Assembly: GCF_000699445.3 (NCBI RefSeq)
Contig: NC_067196.1
Span: 34,430,616 to 34,494,615 of the forward strand
Length of the DNA stretch: 64,000 nucleotides
Reading direction: 5' to 3'
Origin: Schistosoma haematobium
Taxonomy: Eukaryota; Platyhelminthes; Trematoda; Strigeidida; Schistosomatidae
Position 1 is the stretch's first letter, and every line of letters begins with the position of its first letter. This document shows positions 36,890 through 51,800 of the stretch, in pieces. The notes under the pieces are model-generated. The model did no database searches. It saw only the letters and a list, made by a program, of their open reading frames with translations, and was not told the DNA's origin. The translations under genes were made by a program, and so were the position numbers.

Positions 36890-39800
36890 GTAAGTATGTT
36901 ATACATCAACTATTGTAATATGGTTATTTATGTCTTAAGTTAAATGAATTTTGCTTTTATTTATCTATTATACAGTGTCTATTATTATGAAATGATGTAA
37001 TCTGTCATTCAGCTATGAAAGATTCACAAGTTATTCACATTCAATCTTGTATGGTTGTTGGGTTAAACATTTTTCTAATCTTTTAATGTTCGAAATGATT
37101 CTGAGTCAAGAAATAAAAAAAAATTAGTGAACGTTAATATCAGTTTCAATGACCTGGAATCACATTTCACGGAAAGTATTAATAAACATTAGTGGAGAAG
37201 TGTTTCTCTTAGATATATAGAGTAATATTTAGATTGGTTCCTCATGAAAAAACATTAGATTAAAACGTTCAGGCAAGTTTATTGAGTGAATTACTGAAGC
37301 TAACAAATTTCAATTTTTCAGATAGTTAAAAATGTTATTTTACATAGTAATCCCTTCATAACCTTTAATGCTATTACAAATGTAGTAATACCATCAATAA
37401 ATTGTCATAAACTGCTTACTTCTATGTAAACTCATTTCCATCTTGTCATGCTTATTCCGATGCACAATACCACAACAATAATTTTTAGCTGAACCATGTA
37501 TATCTAATTCCCAAGTACTATCACATAGATTTTCTTTCATTTCGCTAATTTTGAGAGTTTTTTTTTGTTAGACACTTTATAGTAGTTCATCAAGTTATAC
37601 TTGTTTTCATAAACATAAATACTGGTATTTAGTGTTTATTTGCCTAAACTCGTTATTCTGTTATCAAATAACTCTTTGTCAAACCTTTAATATCTCTTAT
37701 TTCTAATTTGTTTAATTCTTTTTATGTTAGTCATTATTTTACTGTTATATCATGTTTTAAATTGAAAACTGAATAATCATAGAGTTTGTTTAAAAAAATG
37801 AAACACATTCAAGTTTCAGTAAACCATACTCATACTTGTATACAGTTGTATTCAAATCGTTTGAAGAAATACTTTTCAAACAGTTGATTTTTCCTCATTA
37901 ATTTCTTTCAAAGTCAAACTTTTTCTTAATAAACACTGTGAGACATGTAAGTAGTTGATTGTTTTCAGTGCTGTTTTAGAATATACTACAACATTATTGT
38001 TGTGTATATGTATTACGGTAATTTTCAGATCAAATATAATTCTTAAAATGTATGAGGACAAAACATTTGAATGTCGCACTGGATTTTAGGCTCCTCACCT
38101 TCTGAACAGTTTTGAATGAATTTATAAGACTTGGCTGATTTACAGTTAACCTATTTTTGATAAGTCACGACACTAAGAACAGATGGATTACACGTTGTTA
38201 ACAATACATTTCATTTTTCAGCTAATCTACAAATATTTCAAAACAAAATGCTTAAGATACGTTTGTAAATTAGAATTTGGTTAACAAGATTAGTAGGTAA
38301 TCTATAATATTAATGTTCTTTTGTTGTGTAACGCATAGTTGACTAGTGTTTATCACAGCCTACCTTGAACTGAGAATTGTTAACATTATTTAAAGTACAT
38401 AATTTTAAAAAAATTGCCATTAAGGATAATCTTACAAGTTTCTGATGCAAATGTTTATACTCAAAATATTTTGTAGCTAATAATAATTGTCATTTTATTT
38501 GCTGCTTTTATAAACCTAACCTATTATCAACACATATTGATTTGGTTTATTTGCATGCAATCAAAAGACAATAGACTAGTAACAATTATTAAGGTTTAAT
38601 TAAGTAACAAGGTCTATGTCAAACTATAGATAACGTCATATTTGCTTGAAACAATAATCAATAAGTTATTCAAAAACATTTCATCATGATACTAAGTGTA
38701 AAACCATACTGTTAATTGCATTTTTCCAGTAGATGCAATTTTTTAAAGTTATCATAGTTTGTTGGTTTGTCAGCATACAATCATTAATTCATTTACATCA
38801 ATAAATAACCATTAAACGATAAATGGATTTAATCTCATGTGTAATATGCAAGTCAAACATCTACTTGACTGTTCAAAAGCCAGAATGAATAGTATTTTTA
38901 ATAATTAAAGGATACTGAGTAAGTCAATAGTCGAAGGCTGGTAACCTCACGTATTAGTAATTCATTTTCATACATATTCCTTTTTCTAAACGAATGAGAT
39001 AAATCTAGGTAATTTCTCATTTAAATTATGGATCGATTGTTCAGCTCTTGAATCAGTTAATTTTCAAGCATTAGGAGCATGTTCAAACCTTACTAAATAT
39101 TCTTTTGTTTGAATAACCACATAGAGTCAATAACTGATACAGAAACGATATAACTTGAAATACCAGTACCTAATTCTTTACTTGGTAAGTAACATTAGTT
39201 TTAACAATATACATTATCGTTATTGATTGATTTTAGTAAATTATTATCTTGTTTTGTGTCGCATGTATAGATTTTTTGTACTATCGCTATTTTAGACCAA
39301 CCTTGTTCTATATTAATTCACGTTATTGACCTAAGGACAACAAACATATTAGCAAGCTAATATTTACTGTGTTTTTTTTATAATTTAAACATTCCTTTTT
39401 TGATATGATTAGTGTGATAAATTTTGTTTTAGAATTTATCATAATTCACTTTAGTAAATAGTAAAATATCGAAATATAAGTTAAGTATTTAATTTTCTGA
39501 GTTGTAATAATTCATATCTATTATACATTTGTATTAGGCATTATCAAACTACTTCGAACTTGCTATAAGTATTTTAATGGTATTTAATAGTATAATAATG
39601 AGTTGCGTAATACAAAAGAACGTACATATTATAAATATCATCAGTATAGGGGTTGTGGAGATTATTAAGTTTTTTGATTGAGATCATGAAACGACTGATG
39701 TTAGACCACCGTTGGAAACCTGGAAGCTCTGGATGGCCGTTTCGTCCTATTGTTGAACTCCTCAGCAAGGCGCGTACACAATCCTTCTCGCGGGATTCGA

Positions 39801-42800
39801 ACCCAGAGCCTTCAGTCTCTGGTTGATGTTAGGCACCAACACCATTGGATGCTGGCTTAGTGCTCCAGTAGGTTAAGCGTTCGCGCGAGAGACTGAAGGC
39901 CCTGAGTTTGAACCCTGCGAGCGGGGACGTGGATTCGCATTGCTGAGGAGTCCTACAATGGGACGAAACGGTCGTCCAGTGCTTCCAGGTTTCCAACAGT
40001 GGTCTAACATCAGTCGGTTCATGATCCCAATTACAAATATCAGTTAGCCAGGCTTGTCTTTTTCTAGTTCAGAAAATAATAAGTGAAATACAAAAAAAAA
40101 TAAAACTGTTTCATTTTGAGAAGAATCATGGTTCCACAAGATTGAAATTGTCTTTCATTAATTATAATGGCATATCGAATTTTCACGTGTTACAACATAA
40201 AATATATATATAAAAAATAATAAGAAAATACATTAATCTTTGTGACTTAGATACCATTTATGCTGTGTAATGTACTTCAATCGAAAATTTATTTGTCTAC
40301 TCATAAGTCGTTTGAAAAAAAACTAGTAAACTCTTAAGAACGTAGAATAATCAACAATTCTAAGTGAAGATGGATGGTAGCTGGCAGTGGAATCCAGAAC
40401 GCACGTTTCGTCTTGCCAGATGGATGTACCTGCATCCCTGTGTTGATGTTTACTCCGGGACTAGGAACAAGTACCGCTCTCTTCAAACGCCATCGCGTTA
40501 TCCACTTAGCTAATGTGTCTTAAAAAGTCCCAAAATAGGAAGAAACGCGCGTCCTGAATTCCACTGCTAGCCACTATCCATCTTTACTTATCAAGATTGT
40601 GACTTTAGGCATTATCGAGGCAATTCGAATAGGGTGCACATATGCCAACAAGAGACTGATCGATTGCAGTCCTAAGCAACAATTGGAAGATATATGCAAA
40701 CAACACCAAGTGAATTCTAAGTGATTATCAATAAAAACTATACTGAGCTAACAATTACGTAAAGACGGGTTAGTATACTTACAAATTAAGTTATAGTCCT
40801 GGGTTTAAGCCTTGGACACTATCAGGAAATCGCATACTAAGACAAAATGCCTGTTTTTAGTGCTCCTTGAAATTTCATAGTTTCTTAATCGAGCTCAATC
40901 TGTGAAAAATATATCGTTCATCAATAATAAATAAATTGAGATTATTTTGGTATATTTTGATCTCTTCTTCACTTTCGACCTGTCATTGAATATATATAAG
41001 TATTTGTAGACAGATAAACATGAAAAATATTTGAGCTTTATCAAACATGAAAATCTATTTCCAGGTTAAATAAGGTTAGTGATTTAAGCTGATGGGATTG
41101 ATTCAATTAAATATTTCTATCGTTTCATTTACACAAAAAGAAATTTAAAAAAATTTGGTTAATATGAATTAAAAGAACGAGAATCTCAAAGTGATATACA
41201 TATATTTCATGGATTATTTTTTTAAAAAAAGCATATAGGAAAAGACAATAAAATGTAAGCAAAAACAAACAGTACCATGTTTTCAGTTAACTGAGCATAG
41301 CAACGACAACTTTTCAGTTATTTGATTTATCAGACCTGTGGAGATAGGTCACGCTATGTTAGTATCACAACGGAAAAAGTGGTCAAGGTCATTTACTAAA
41401 ACAACAGGTACAATCATTTAACGATAAATGTACATGTAGTGAGAAATTGACAAAATAAATACCAATAATATTAAAAACTATTTACAAAATAAGCTTGCCA
41501 GACCTATCTCCACAGACCTTTGTATATGTAATATTCATTTTAACAATATGGCAAGCCCACATATCAATACATGTGAGTCAAATAATTTTTATTCATTTTC
41601 AACAAATACACTTTAGCTTTGATTTTTTCTAGTTTATTAATAATAAAGTGTTCTTTATAGATTATGTTTTAAAAAAGGTTTTCAACGCGTATTACGTAAT
41701 TTCTTACTGACTTTATTGCTACATGCTTCTTAATAATTATTAATTACAATTAAGCTACCATTTAGATAAAGATTTTACAACAAAATAATATTTACCATAG
41801 AACTATTACAAAATAAGAAACACTGAATATTTAGTCCGTTTTACTTTCAGTATCTTTATCAATGCATTAGTAAAATTAAGATTGAATCCTTGACTTTCAG
41901 TCATTGGAAGGAATACAATACTTTGAAACTCATTGATTCATCTTTCGAACTTAATTTTTATGTTATACAGCTGGATTACTGTGGTACCGTTTTACTTGTC
42001 ATTACGAAATTAGAATTTTAGTAAATTCATTTCGAACTTGGTCATTTGGTTGTGCATTACAGTTTTGTGAAAATCTGAATCTAATTTCAATAAACCACTT
42101 TTATAAACTAACGTTAATTGGTGAATTATTTGATAAATTAACTGAATCATGATCATGCAATATTCTGCTTAGTTCTTATGACAAAAAAAAATTAAGTATA
42201 GATTTGTAGTTTTAAACAAAATTCCAACAGAATAAAGAATTTTAATAGTTGTGATCATGAATCAATTGAAGCTAGACCACTATGGAAAACCTAGAAGCAC
42301 TGGACGGCCGTTTCATCCTATTATGATACTCCTCTCACTATTAACATTACTATAATATCTACAACAATCCCTTCTGAGAATAAAGAATGATGATGGTAAA
42401 TTCAATATAGCCAGTTAATTAATTAAATATAAATAAGTCTCAATGTTATTTAGAATACAAAGAAAGAAAGGAATAAACGAATGAACATTTCAAATAACTT
42501 TAACACATTTTGTATGTTTACATGTGTATTATAATTTCTAGAGAAAGCAAGCAGACATTGACAAGGGTAACCAGATATCAAGTTGAGCGATGGATAGAGT
42601 TATATCCCAATGAGTAGAAAATTTATGTTTATAATATTTCGTGACTCAATATAAGCCACTTCTTTAGAGTAAATAAATAGCCAACATTAAATTAATACAA
42701 GTTTAAATAGTACAAGGGAAATAATGCAAACTATTTCTAGTACAAGCAAAATCATAATAGGTCTGAACATGTCAATGTCAAGTTATTTCTGGTCGAGGTG

Positions 42801-45800
42801 AATTATTTTGATATTTTTAATATCAATTTGGTGATTATTGAAAATAGCATGTATTGTTGACTTTACTTGTAAACTTTCCAATTCTACAGGATTATTAGTT
42901 CTTTTTGTGTAACTTAAATGTTACTTGGCTCAAGTCGATGTCTCACTGGAAGACTCTCCAATATAGAACGCATCACAATCGTCACAACCTAATCTGTAGA
43001 CACAGTTTTAAATGGAACTGAATAATTTAGAAAGGCTTTACAACTATAGAGGGGAGTGGCCGAAGTGTTACACATAATGCTTAATTCTTCTGCCCTCATT
43101 AGGAAAGAAGGCCTGAATATTCATCCAACCTGGACTGCTTATCCAAACAACCCTATTTATTTTCCACATAATCTACGCACAAAAAAACTCAATTTCATCC
43201 AACTAATTCATGTTACAAACGTATACAATTTTCATAAAAATCTTCAGACGCACAAATTAATACAATGACATGTCATACAAATTACCTTGACCACAAATAA
43301 CTCGACATTGACATATTCAGACCTATTAAGATTTTGATTATACTAGTGCTTGGGCGCGAAACCAGTAGGTCCTGGGTTGGAATCTCGCATGGGGAGAGGT
43401 CGTGGATGCGCACTGCTAGGGAGTCCCACAATAGGACGAAATGGCCGTCCAGTGCTTTCGAGTTTTCCATGGTGCTTTTTTAACAATAATAACTACACTG
43501 TGTTACACCAATCAAATTTGGACGTTGATTTTTGTAAAATAGGATAAAATGAGTCAGTTGACTACAATTCATGTGAAAAATTCAACTACATGGAAATAAT
43601 TAACTGAATAACAAATTGTACGTGTGCAGTGTGTAGGTATGTATGTATGTGTGAGATTAATTATTGATGTTCTGTGTTGATTATGTTATATATGAAGGAA
43701 TAAATAAATAAAAGTGCAAGTTCAAGGTTGATAAAATTGTTAATGAATCATCGTTGTACATGTCAAACAAATACCTAATTGTATAGCTAAAAACTCATTG
43801 AAGTCAGTCAAAAATAAACAGGTTGAATAAAGATAGGGTTCAAATTACTTGTCATAACGAAATTTGCCAGGTAATCGACAGTTGAATACCATCTTTTCGG
43901 TTCAAGCTGTTCTTGTTCGCCCATATATACAGTGCTTCTGCTGTCAATCTTTCTTTATGGGTGTTAAAACCTTTCGGAAGTATTTTGGTCCCTTCAAAAT
44001 TAATCTTGTGTCCTGTTTCTAATGCATGTAACGCTATCGCAGACTTATTCTCAAGTTTCTTCAAATCAATCGAGGATTTGGGAACATTTTTCAAACATTG
44101 TTTGTGTTCCTCCAATCTTACATTCAATTGTCTGGATGTTTCTCCAACATAGGCTGCATTACAATCATGACAGTTGATCTCATACACAGTATTCTGTTGT
44201 TCTTCCTTTGGTAACCTGTCCTTAAATTTCACTAACGTCGACCTTAAGGTGTTACTCGCCCTAAAATACACTCTTATATCATGTTTGTTTGGAATCCACT
44301 TGATTTCTTCTGATGTTTCACTACGGTATGGTATGACTACGGTGTACTTCCAGACTTTTCGCATACATTCTAGTTTATTTTTTCATTCATTCTTAATAAT
44401 TTTCTTTAAAAACTCTTTTGGGTAGTTGTTATCCCTAAGAGTAGAAAATACTTTATTTAATTCAGTTCGTTGGTCTTCCTTATCTGTAACAAGCTTAGTA
44501 CTTCTGTTCATTTAAATTTTTTTTGGCAACATTAATTTTCGTGCACTGCGCATGGACTGAATCAAAATCTACGTATCTCTCGGAATGTGTTGATTTCCTG
44601 TAAACATTTATTTTCAACTTATTATTATTGTGTCTACACTCAACTAAACAATCTAGAAATGCTAGTTTCTGGTCAACTGATTCTAGTTCCTTCGTTAGCT
44701 TAATGCTTTCTGAAATGCTGTTTACATTGTTAAATAGTTCTTCTACAACATCCCGTTTATTGATAATAAAAATGTCGTCTACATACTGTAACCATAACTT
44801 TGGTGGATATTCACTTCTTGCGATTGCACTAGTTTCTAGGGATTGCATGAATAAATTCGCCACCATCGGAGAAACTGGTGAGCCCATTACTATACCCTCT
44901 TTCTGTCTGTACAAGTGACTTCGAAATATGAATAAGGTAGATCTTAAGCATAATTCTAAGCATTTGATAACCTCCGGTGGATCTAATGGGCAACGTCAAT
45001 TCAAATCTAAATCAGATTCTAAACAATCATTGATAATATCCATAGCTCGACTGATAGGTACATTAGTGAATAAGGAAGATACATCAAAACTTGCCATTAT
45101 TTCATCCTCTTCTATATCGATGGTATCAGTCAAGTTCTTGAATTCCATAGTTTTTAATTCCATGATTAATCAGTTTTTCACATGTTTTGAGTATCTTAGC
45201 TAAATATTTAGTTAGATTGTAAGTCGGTGAATTTGTAAAGTCTACCACTGGTCTTAGTGGAGTATTACTCTTGTGGATCTTTGGGAGTCCATAAAATCTG
45301 AATGGGTTACAACTCTTTGGTATAACATAAACCATGAAGACGATCCTAGCTTAGCCTTTAATGACTGTAAGAGTTTGCTGGTTTCCGTCTTGAGTTTATT
45401 AATAGTTGTTCTACTTTTCGCTTCTTTAATTTGTTCATATGGTTCCGCTTGTAGATGTTTTTAGGCTTTTTCCTTATACTCTGTTTTATTGATAATAACT
45501 GTAGTGTTACCCTTATCAGCTCTCGTAATTATGACCGTTTTGTCCTCTCTCGGCTGTTTTAATGCATAATATTCATTTTTATTTATGTTAGGATTATGGG
45601 GTTTCTGATGGAATAATGTGCTCATTATTTTATTCCTCAGTTCATTCTCTGTTTCATTCGGGATTACATTCAGAGCTGGTTCTATTGTTGGTATAACATT
45701 GAAAGGCGTTAATTTAGGTCTGTTTATATTAAGGTTGAGACCCTTTTAAAGTAATGAAATTTCGTGTGCACTGAGACCTCTATCCGATAAATTAATGATA

Positions 45801-48800
45801 TTTCTTTGATGATTTTGATTTTGATTATTACCCTAGAGAAGTCCAAACAAGTTAGCTGAACGAAACGTTGGAATTATTCAAATTTTAATCGCTGAGATTA
45901 TTTCAAATATAATTTTCACGTATAATGACTTTAAGCGATAGTTTCTGACCAGAGAAAGACTGTAAACCAAAGCACATTTGATAAACATTTCATAATTTAA
46001 AGTTTACCGGTTGTACTTATTATCATCAGCCAGTTATTTAGTGATGCATAACAAAAAACTTTACAGGAATACATTTATCATTATTAGACATGCTTCTGAA
46101 ATTACTAGAACAATAGGTGGTATCATTTGTACGAAGAACAATAGAAATATTAGTTCTATTTGGAAGTTCTCGTACTGAAATATCTCGTTTGTTGAATTTA
46201 TATCATTAGCCACCGATTGACTAATCCATGCTACTTACGCTACTGGTAAATTTATTCGATTTTAATACAATGATAGTGTCATTTGATGAAGGATCCGAAT
46301 GACAAAAGTTTTCATTGTCCCCCATTTTCTTATACTTTAGTAATTCTAATAGCTAGCTAGAACTTTGGTAATCCATCTAGAAGCCAGCCGCTTGACGTTC
46401 CATTGAGATTTAAGCATTCCAACAGTAAGAAAAATATAATCAATGGGATGATCAAATTATATGGAGAAAAACGTTAATAAGTGCTATCAGAGCACTACTC
46501 ATTGCTCAAAAGGTATTATGCCAGCTACGAAATTAGAAAGTGAGTGTTTATTGGCATCAAGTGTCAACCTTTGATTGATTGAGGAAACGCTGATGAACTT
46601 CTTTTAAAAGTTTTTATTTGAAGGGAGTCTATGGAGAAAAGTGACTTTCTACTTGGGTTATTCCTTGCAAACTTCTCAACCGAACAATAACTTTCTACTC
46701 AATAACGATTAGCTTGGAGATGAACTTCCTAATTTTAGTGGGAATTTATGACCGATAGAGTTTAAGTACGTTGAGAATAAAATAATCAACGATAAAAAAG
46801 AGATTTTACCAAATAATTTAAACGACAGTTTTACATTAATTTGTATTATGTAAACATTCTTTAACAGTCATTGTTTCCATTACTGTTATCCAATTATTTA
46901 TGCTAAATCGAACTATTTATTTACGTAGTCCAGCCGCCATCTGTTTCAGTTATAATAAACATAAACCATATGTTATTTTGTAAAGTCCACTTTTTTGTGA
47001 TGGTTATCTGAAATATATTATTGTCAAATAATACGTGGTAATCATTCAGTAAATGGATAAAAATAAAAGCAAACTGAGTGTTCAAAACTTATTTTCATTC
47101 TAAGTCTATTGCTTAGGGGATTTGAAGTGACTTGCAGTTTCATTCTTGTTAAGTTATCATTGTAGGATTTGTGGAGTTTTAGAATTTTCACAGTTTCAAT
47201 CACGAACTCGTTCCTTGCAGGAGTGGGTCACTAATCCCGATTGCTGAGGAGTCCCATACTAAAATAAAAAAAATGTACAGTACTTCCTGGTTTTCAGTGG
47301 TGATCTAATTAATATTAGTTCGTTATCTAGACTATGAAATGAGTAACAGTGAATGCAGGCTCTAAATCGCAAGCCAACAAGTAAAAACACGTTAGTGATT
47401 GGACTATTAACTAGAAAATATAGGTAAACACATGAAACAAGTTCACACGTACAGTTATAGTTTATTGAGCATGATTTAATCACAGTTGGATTTAAATCTA
47501 TCATAATGCATGAAACTTCAATGAGCACATTAAAGGAACTCAAATCAAAATCATTGAACATGATACTTTGTGTTCATATATTTAGTTTTACACCTTAAGA
47601 TAGCTAAGATAAATTTTTATAACAATATAACTAATAAGATTTTACTCAATAATTCCAACCTCATTATTGAATACTTTGTCTATAGGAGAGATGGTGTGTC
47701 TACGGCATGCTAAGGAACCGAAAAATAAACTTCTTGTTTAGTACCACTTCTTACAAACTACATTCCAGAGAATAAGCAACCTTTAGAAATAAACAGAGAT
47801 TTAGTTATTAAAGTAAATTGAATCTAATTAACAGTGAATACCAACTTATTTCAGTATGTTACCAACTTGACATTAATTTCAAACTTGACGACTGAACACT
47901 TTTCTTATAAGTATCGTAGTGGGCATGTGTTTGGGTGTGAACAAATGTGAAATATGGAGATTACAATTATAGATGTAAGTGTGACATAGTTTTGATCAAT
48001 TGCCAAGTGTTACTTTTTGAATATCAGTTAAGGCCGCCACATTTTGTAAGTATGAAATAAGCTGCTTGAAGTCAGTATACGGTGTAATATCATTTAAAAA
48101 AAAATTAACTACGAATCTTACTTTTGGGAACTAACAGCAGAAGTTTTTCATCCAGTTTTAAATTTTTTTAACAACACATATAGATGAACGTACTTTTAGA
48201 TACAGATTACATATAAATTGACTGATTACTGATTGATTGACATCAATTTTATGTTTGTTTAGTCCTTAGTACTGATCAAATTGACCAGGTAAAACTGCAT
48301 TATGGTCATTAGGCTGAATAACTTGACATTGTGTAGACTGTTTTGATGTCAGATGATTGGAGGTCCAGAATTTTCTCTCGACAACCTTTAATCATCTAAC
48401 ATTAATCATATGTCTTAGGAGTGAACTAATAATTTTTAGAATGTAGGTTTTGTTGTTGATGCTCAATCATGATAACAAAGATTCTCCATTAATCGATGGA
48501 TACTACTGCGAATAAAATAATATTCAAGGAATGGAATTTTAAATTAAGTATTCCTAGTTATTTCTCCAAAACAAAAATAAATTAAACATAAAATGTTATA
48601 AACATATAAGCTATCAGAACCTGTAAATGTGTAATTATTAAGCGACGATATCCCTTGAAGTTATCTTCGTCCTAAACATTGTAAGACATTATACTACTAG
48701 AGATATAAATTTCGATATAATTTATCACTCTCACATGTCAAACTAAATGATGACGAGCTTTGTCACTTTAACAACTGATACTTCAAATTTTATGAACTGT

Positions 48801-51800
48801 GAATTACTGCATTTCAATGACTCATTAGAATTGGTGCTATTTCGATATAGAAGTTTTCACAATGGTGTTAATCAAAATTTGGTGACCTCACGTTTTCGTA
48901 TTAATGATGTCAGTGATATGAAAACAAATACTTAAAAGAAGATATGGATTAGTTACTTACTGATTATTGAATCACTGTAAAATTAGAAATTGTGTTTCAT
49001 AAGTGTTATTCATTATTGGGTATAACTGTTAATGAACAACATAAGATATTCTCTTTTTGAACTAAGAATTTATACATTAATTCATGCAGAAAACAAAAAT
49101 GTGGGATTTAAACAACCTAAGATCAAGATAATCGTAGCCTTCATCTACACTACTAAGGAGAACACTACTAGATACATACCTTAAGCTTGTTATTGATCTC
49201 AGGCTATTGGCTATAGACTAACAAACACTTTCACTTGTAAATTACTTGATTATAAGTAGTTGCTTTTTTGTAAGATGTGTAATAAGTATACCGAAATTCG
49301 GACTTATGTAATGATTGATAATAATCAAGAGAAAGTTTTGTTTTTTGAGTACGGTTATCATGTCTACCAAAGATGATTCGAAATTAGCTTATTCGTAAGC
49401 TTATGTAGAAATTTGTACAATTCACGTTTAAGCAGTAATAAACAATAGTCAACTACCTAGGAAACTTTATAAGGAAACCCACTAGCGTGTTCAAATGAAT
49501 GGAGTCATGTCTTTTATTTCCAAATGGTTTCTCATTTGCAGAAAGCCTTATTTCAATGTTGTTTTAAGATTGTTTGTGGTTCTTCTGTTTCAGTAGTGAG
49601 ATATAACGTTGGTGCATCTTTTATTGTTTTTTATTTGCCAAAATTTATTTGAAACCCATTTAATTGCAAGATACTAAATCATTTTTACTTTCTATCGATT
49701 GAGACGATCTTTGCTACTCTTCTAAATTAGTTCAGAATAGAAGACAGTCTAGCATTAAAGTCATGTGCAGTGGTAGTCTATGTACTGGTTTTTAATGTAT
49801 TAGTCTAGGACTGGTCAGATTAAGCATTCATTTTGAATATTGTTGCACATACTTTAAAGATGGTAGTGCATCATTTTCATTCTTACATTAAATTTATTAT
49901 GAGAAAACAAATATCCATCAGAATATACCTATATAATTAGCTATTTGAACTATTTGTTTTTGTTGTTGTTTGGTATAAATGGATTGTGGTTAGAAGTTCA
50001 ACTTCAGCCTATTCACAACCTATCATCTAGATGTACCGAAATCTCAATGTTGATGCTCACATCGGAACCCAAACCTAGTACCTTTAGATTCGTGCATCAG
50101 CGCACTATCCATACCATGCCACTGAGCCCTTGTCACAATATGTCAGTATCGAGGCGATCTACACACATTGAATGTATGCAAACAAAGACATCAAAATCAA
50201 ATCCAGAATATAATTAAAGAATTCATTTAAATCCTTACTAATAATGACATATTTTATTAATGTGAATAAGTCTAAATTTGTAGACAGTAGACATTCTCTA
50301 CTAGGTATCGACTATACATAATGATCATGATTAGACTAATTGTTAACGGAGCATTCGATTAGACATGCATTCAAATGTATACAGATAGTCATTTCATTGG
50401 CAATCTTCCTTAAAACAGACAACCATATGATAATGAAAAACAATCATGAATGAGTAGCACAGAAATCTTCAAAAATTATTCTGTAACGATAGTGTAGATT
50501 ATTTGTAGCTTTAGTTGTAAGTAACTTCTGGATAATATTGTACTGAAGATAATATCAAGATGAACATGGAAAATTCTTTAATTATTAATATAAGATACAA
50601 AGTTCTAAAAAAAGGGAATGTCCTGTTTGTGAAGAACGTCTAACTATTCGTCCTAAAAATATATATGTACACTTATACAATTCTAAAAGTGTCAATTTTA
50701 ACGAGTTTTATGTTTTGTATATGACTATGCAAAGGTATCAAGAATAATTCCAGTAATTTTTCTATAATTTTTCAATAAAGTAAGGAGAAAATGGGTTATA
50801 TATTGACACCAATAGTGATTGGTTAAAGTCGTCATTGTTTTTAAAAATTTATTAATATGGTTAGAGTAAAAGATCTATCACTAATACAATTTGTATTAAT
50901 ACCTTTTTACAGAAATGTTATCAGAATATTTTATGATCAGTGTGATGAATCTTTTGACTGGACGCTTGATTCAGTTTCCTAGGCTGTTCTAGTAACCCCT
51001 AGGTTAAATCTACACGGCAACGTGAACACGAGAGGAAATACGCGAAATATGGAAAGAACGCTTCACCCCAAGGTTAGTCTGTGTGCAGAAAATTTAGGGT
51101 ATTTAAAGCATTTCAGACGGTCTTTGGTTTCTGGAAAGTTTTGGAAACCTTCAAAAGATGATAGCTGAACAGGTAATCATCCAATCAGAAATATAACACG
51201 TGAATCTTCACTTTCTAGATGTTTCTGAGATACTTTTATTCAATGCTGATACATTGAAATGTTTCCAGCATTTTAAGGGCCTCTTTGGGCTTATTTTGAG
51301 GAATTTTCTGGGTCTCTCCAACACAATGCGACTATTCACTCAAATTATTAACCGATTAATTAACTGATTGACGAAAATTAAGGTAGGAACTTTTGACAAA
51401 ATGAGTGAAAAGTCTTGGCTTTAAGTATACTACTAACTTGATTGATTCCAAGTTTCAGAGTGTAGTTTTTAGAATCCAGGTTTTGCTACATTTGGGACCA
51501 TGGTGATTGAACTACAGATTATCGTTTACCTCTCGAAAGTCTTCGGAAAGTTCATTGACTTAGGTAGTTTTTCAAAGCGTCAGAGTTTTTTTATCTTCAT
51601 TAAACTTAGTTTAAATATGTCATCAAAATGTTAAGCTGTGAATGCAACAATTTTCATTGAATTAAGGATGTTTTCAGAGTGAAAGAAAATCTATAGAGCA
51701 ATGGTTTTGTATGTCTACGAATGCATTTTCTTCACTAGTGACCATAGTTTGAATTTCCCTTCATTCATTTGTAACAGCTCCAAATGAAAGCTAATGAAAC

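Larger units (their letters stand above)
43480..45905 (-). mobile_element. Penelope-like retroelement (near full length, decayed)
   Basis: From right to left on the minus strand: a terminal block (45800-45900), NHQRNIINLSDRG and KNEYYALKQPREDKTVIITRADKGN.., RT block 45335-44495, GIY-YIG block 44364-43852, and a 3' UTR to about 43480. RT plus a C-terminal GIY-YIG endonuclease defines Penelope-like elements, known in schistosomes as Cercyon-type. Several stops and frameshifts separate the blocks. It sits in the fucosyltransferase intron in antisense. Its 3' UTR matches 63555-64000. Confidence 0.88.
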
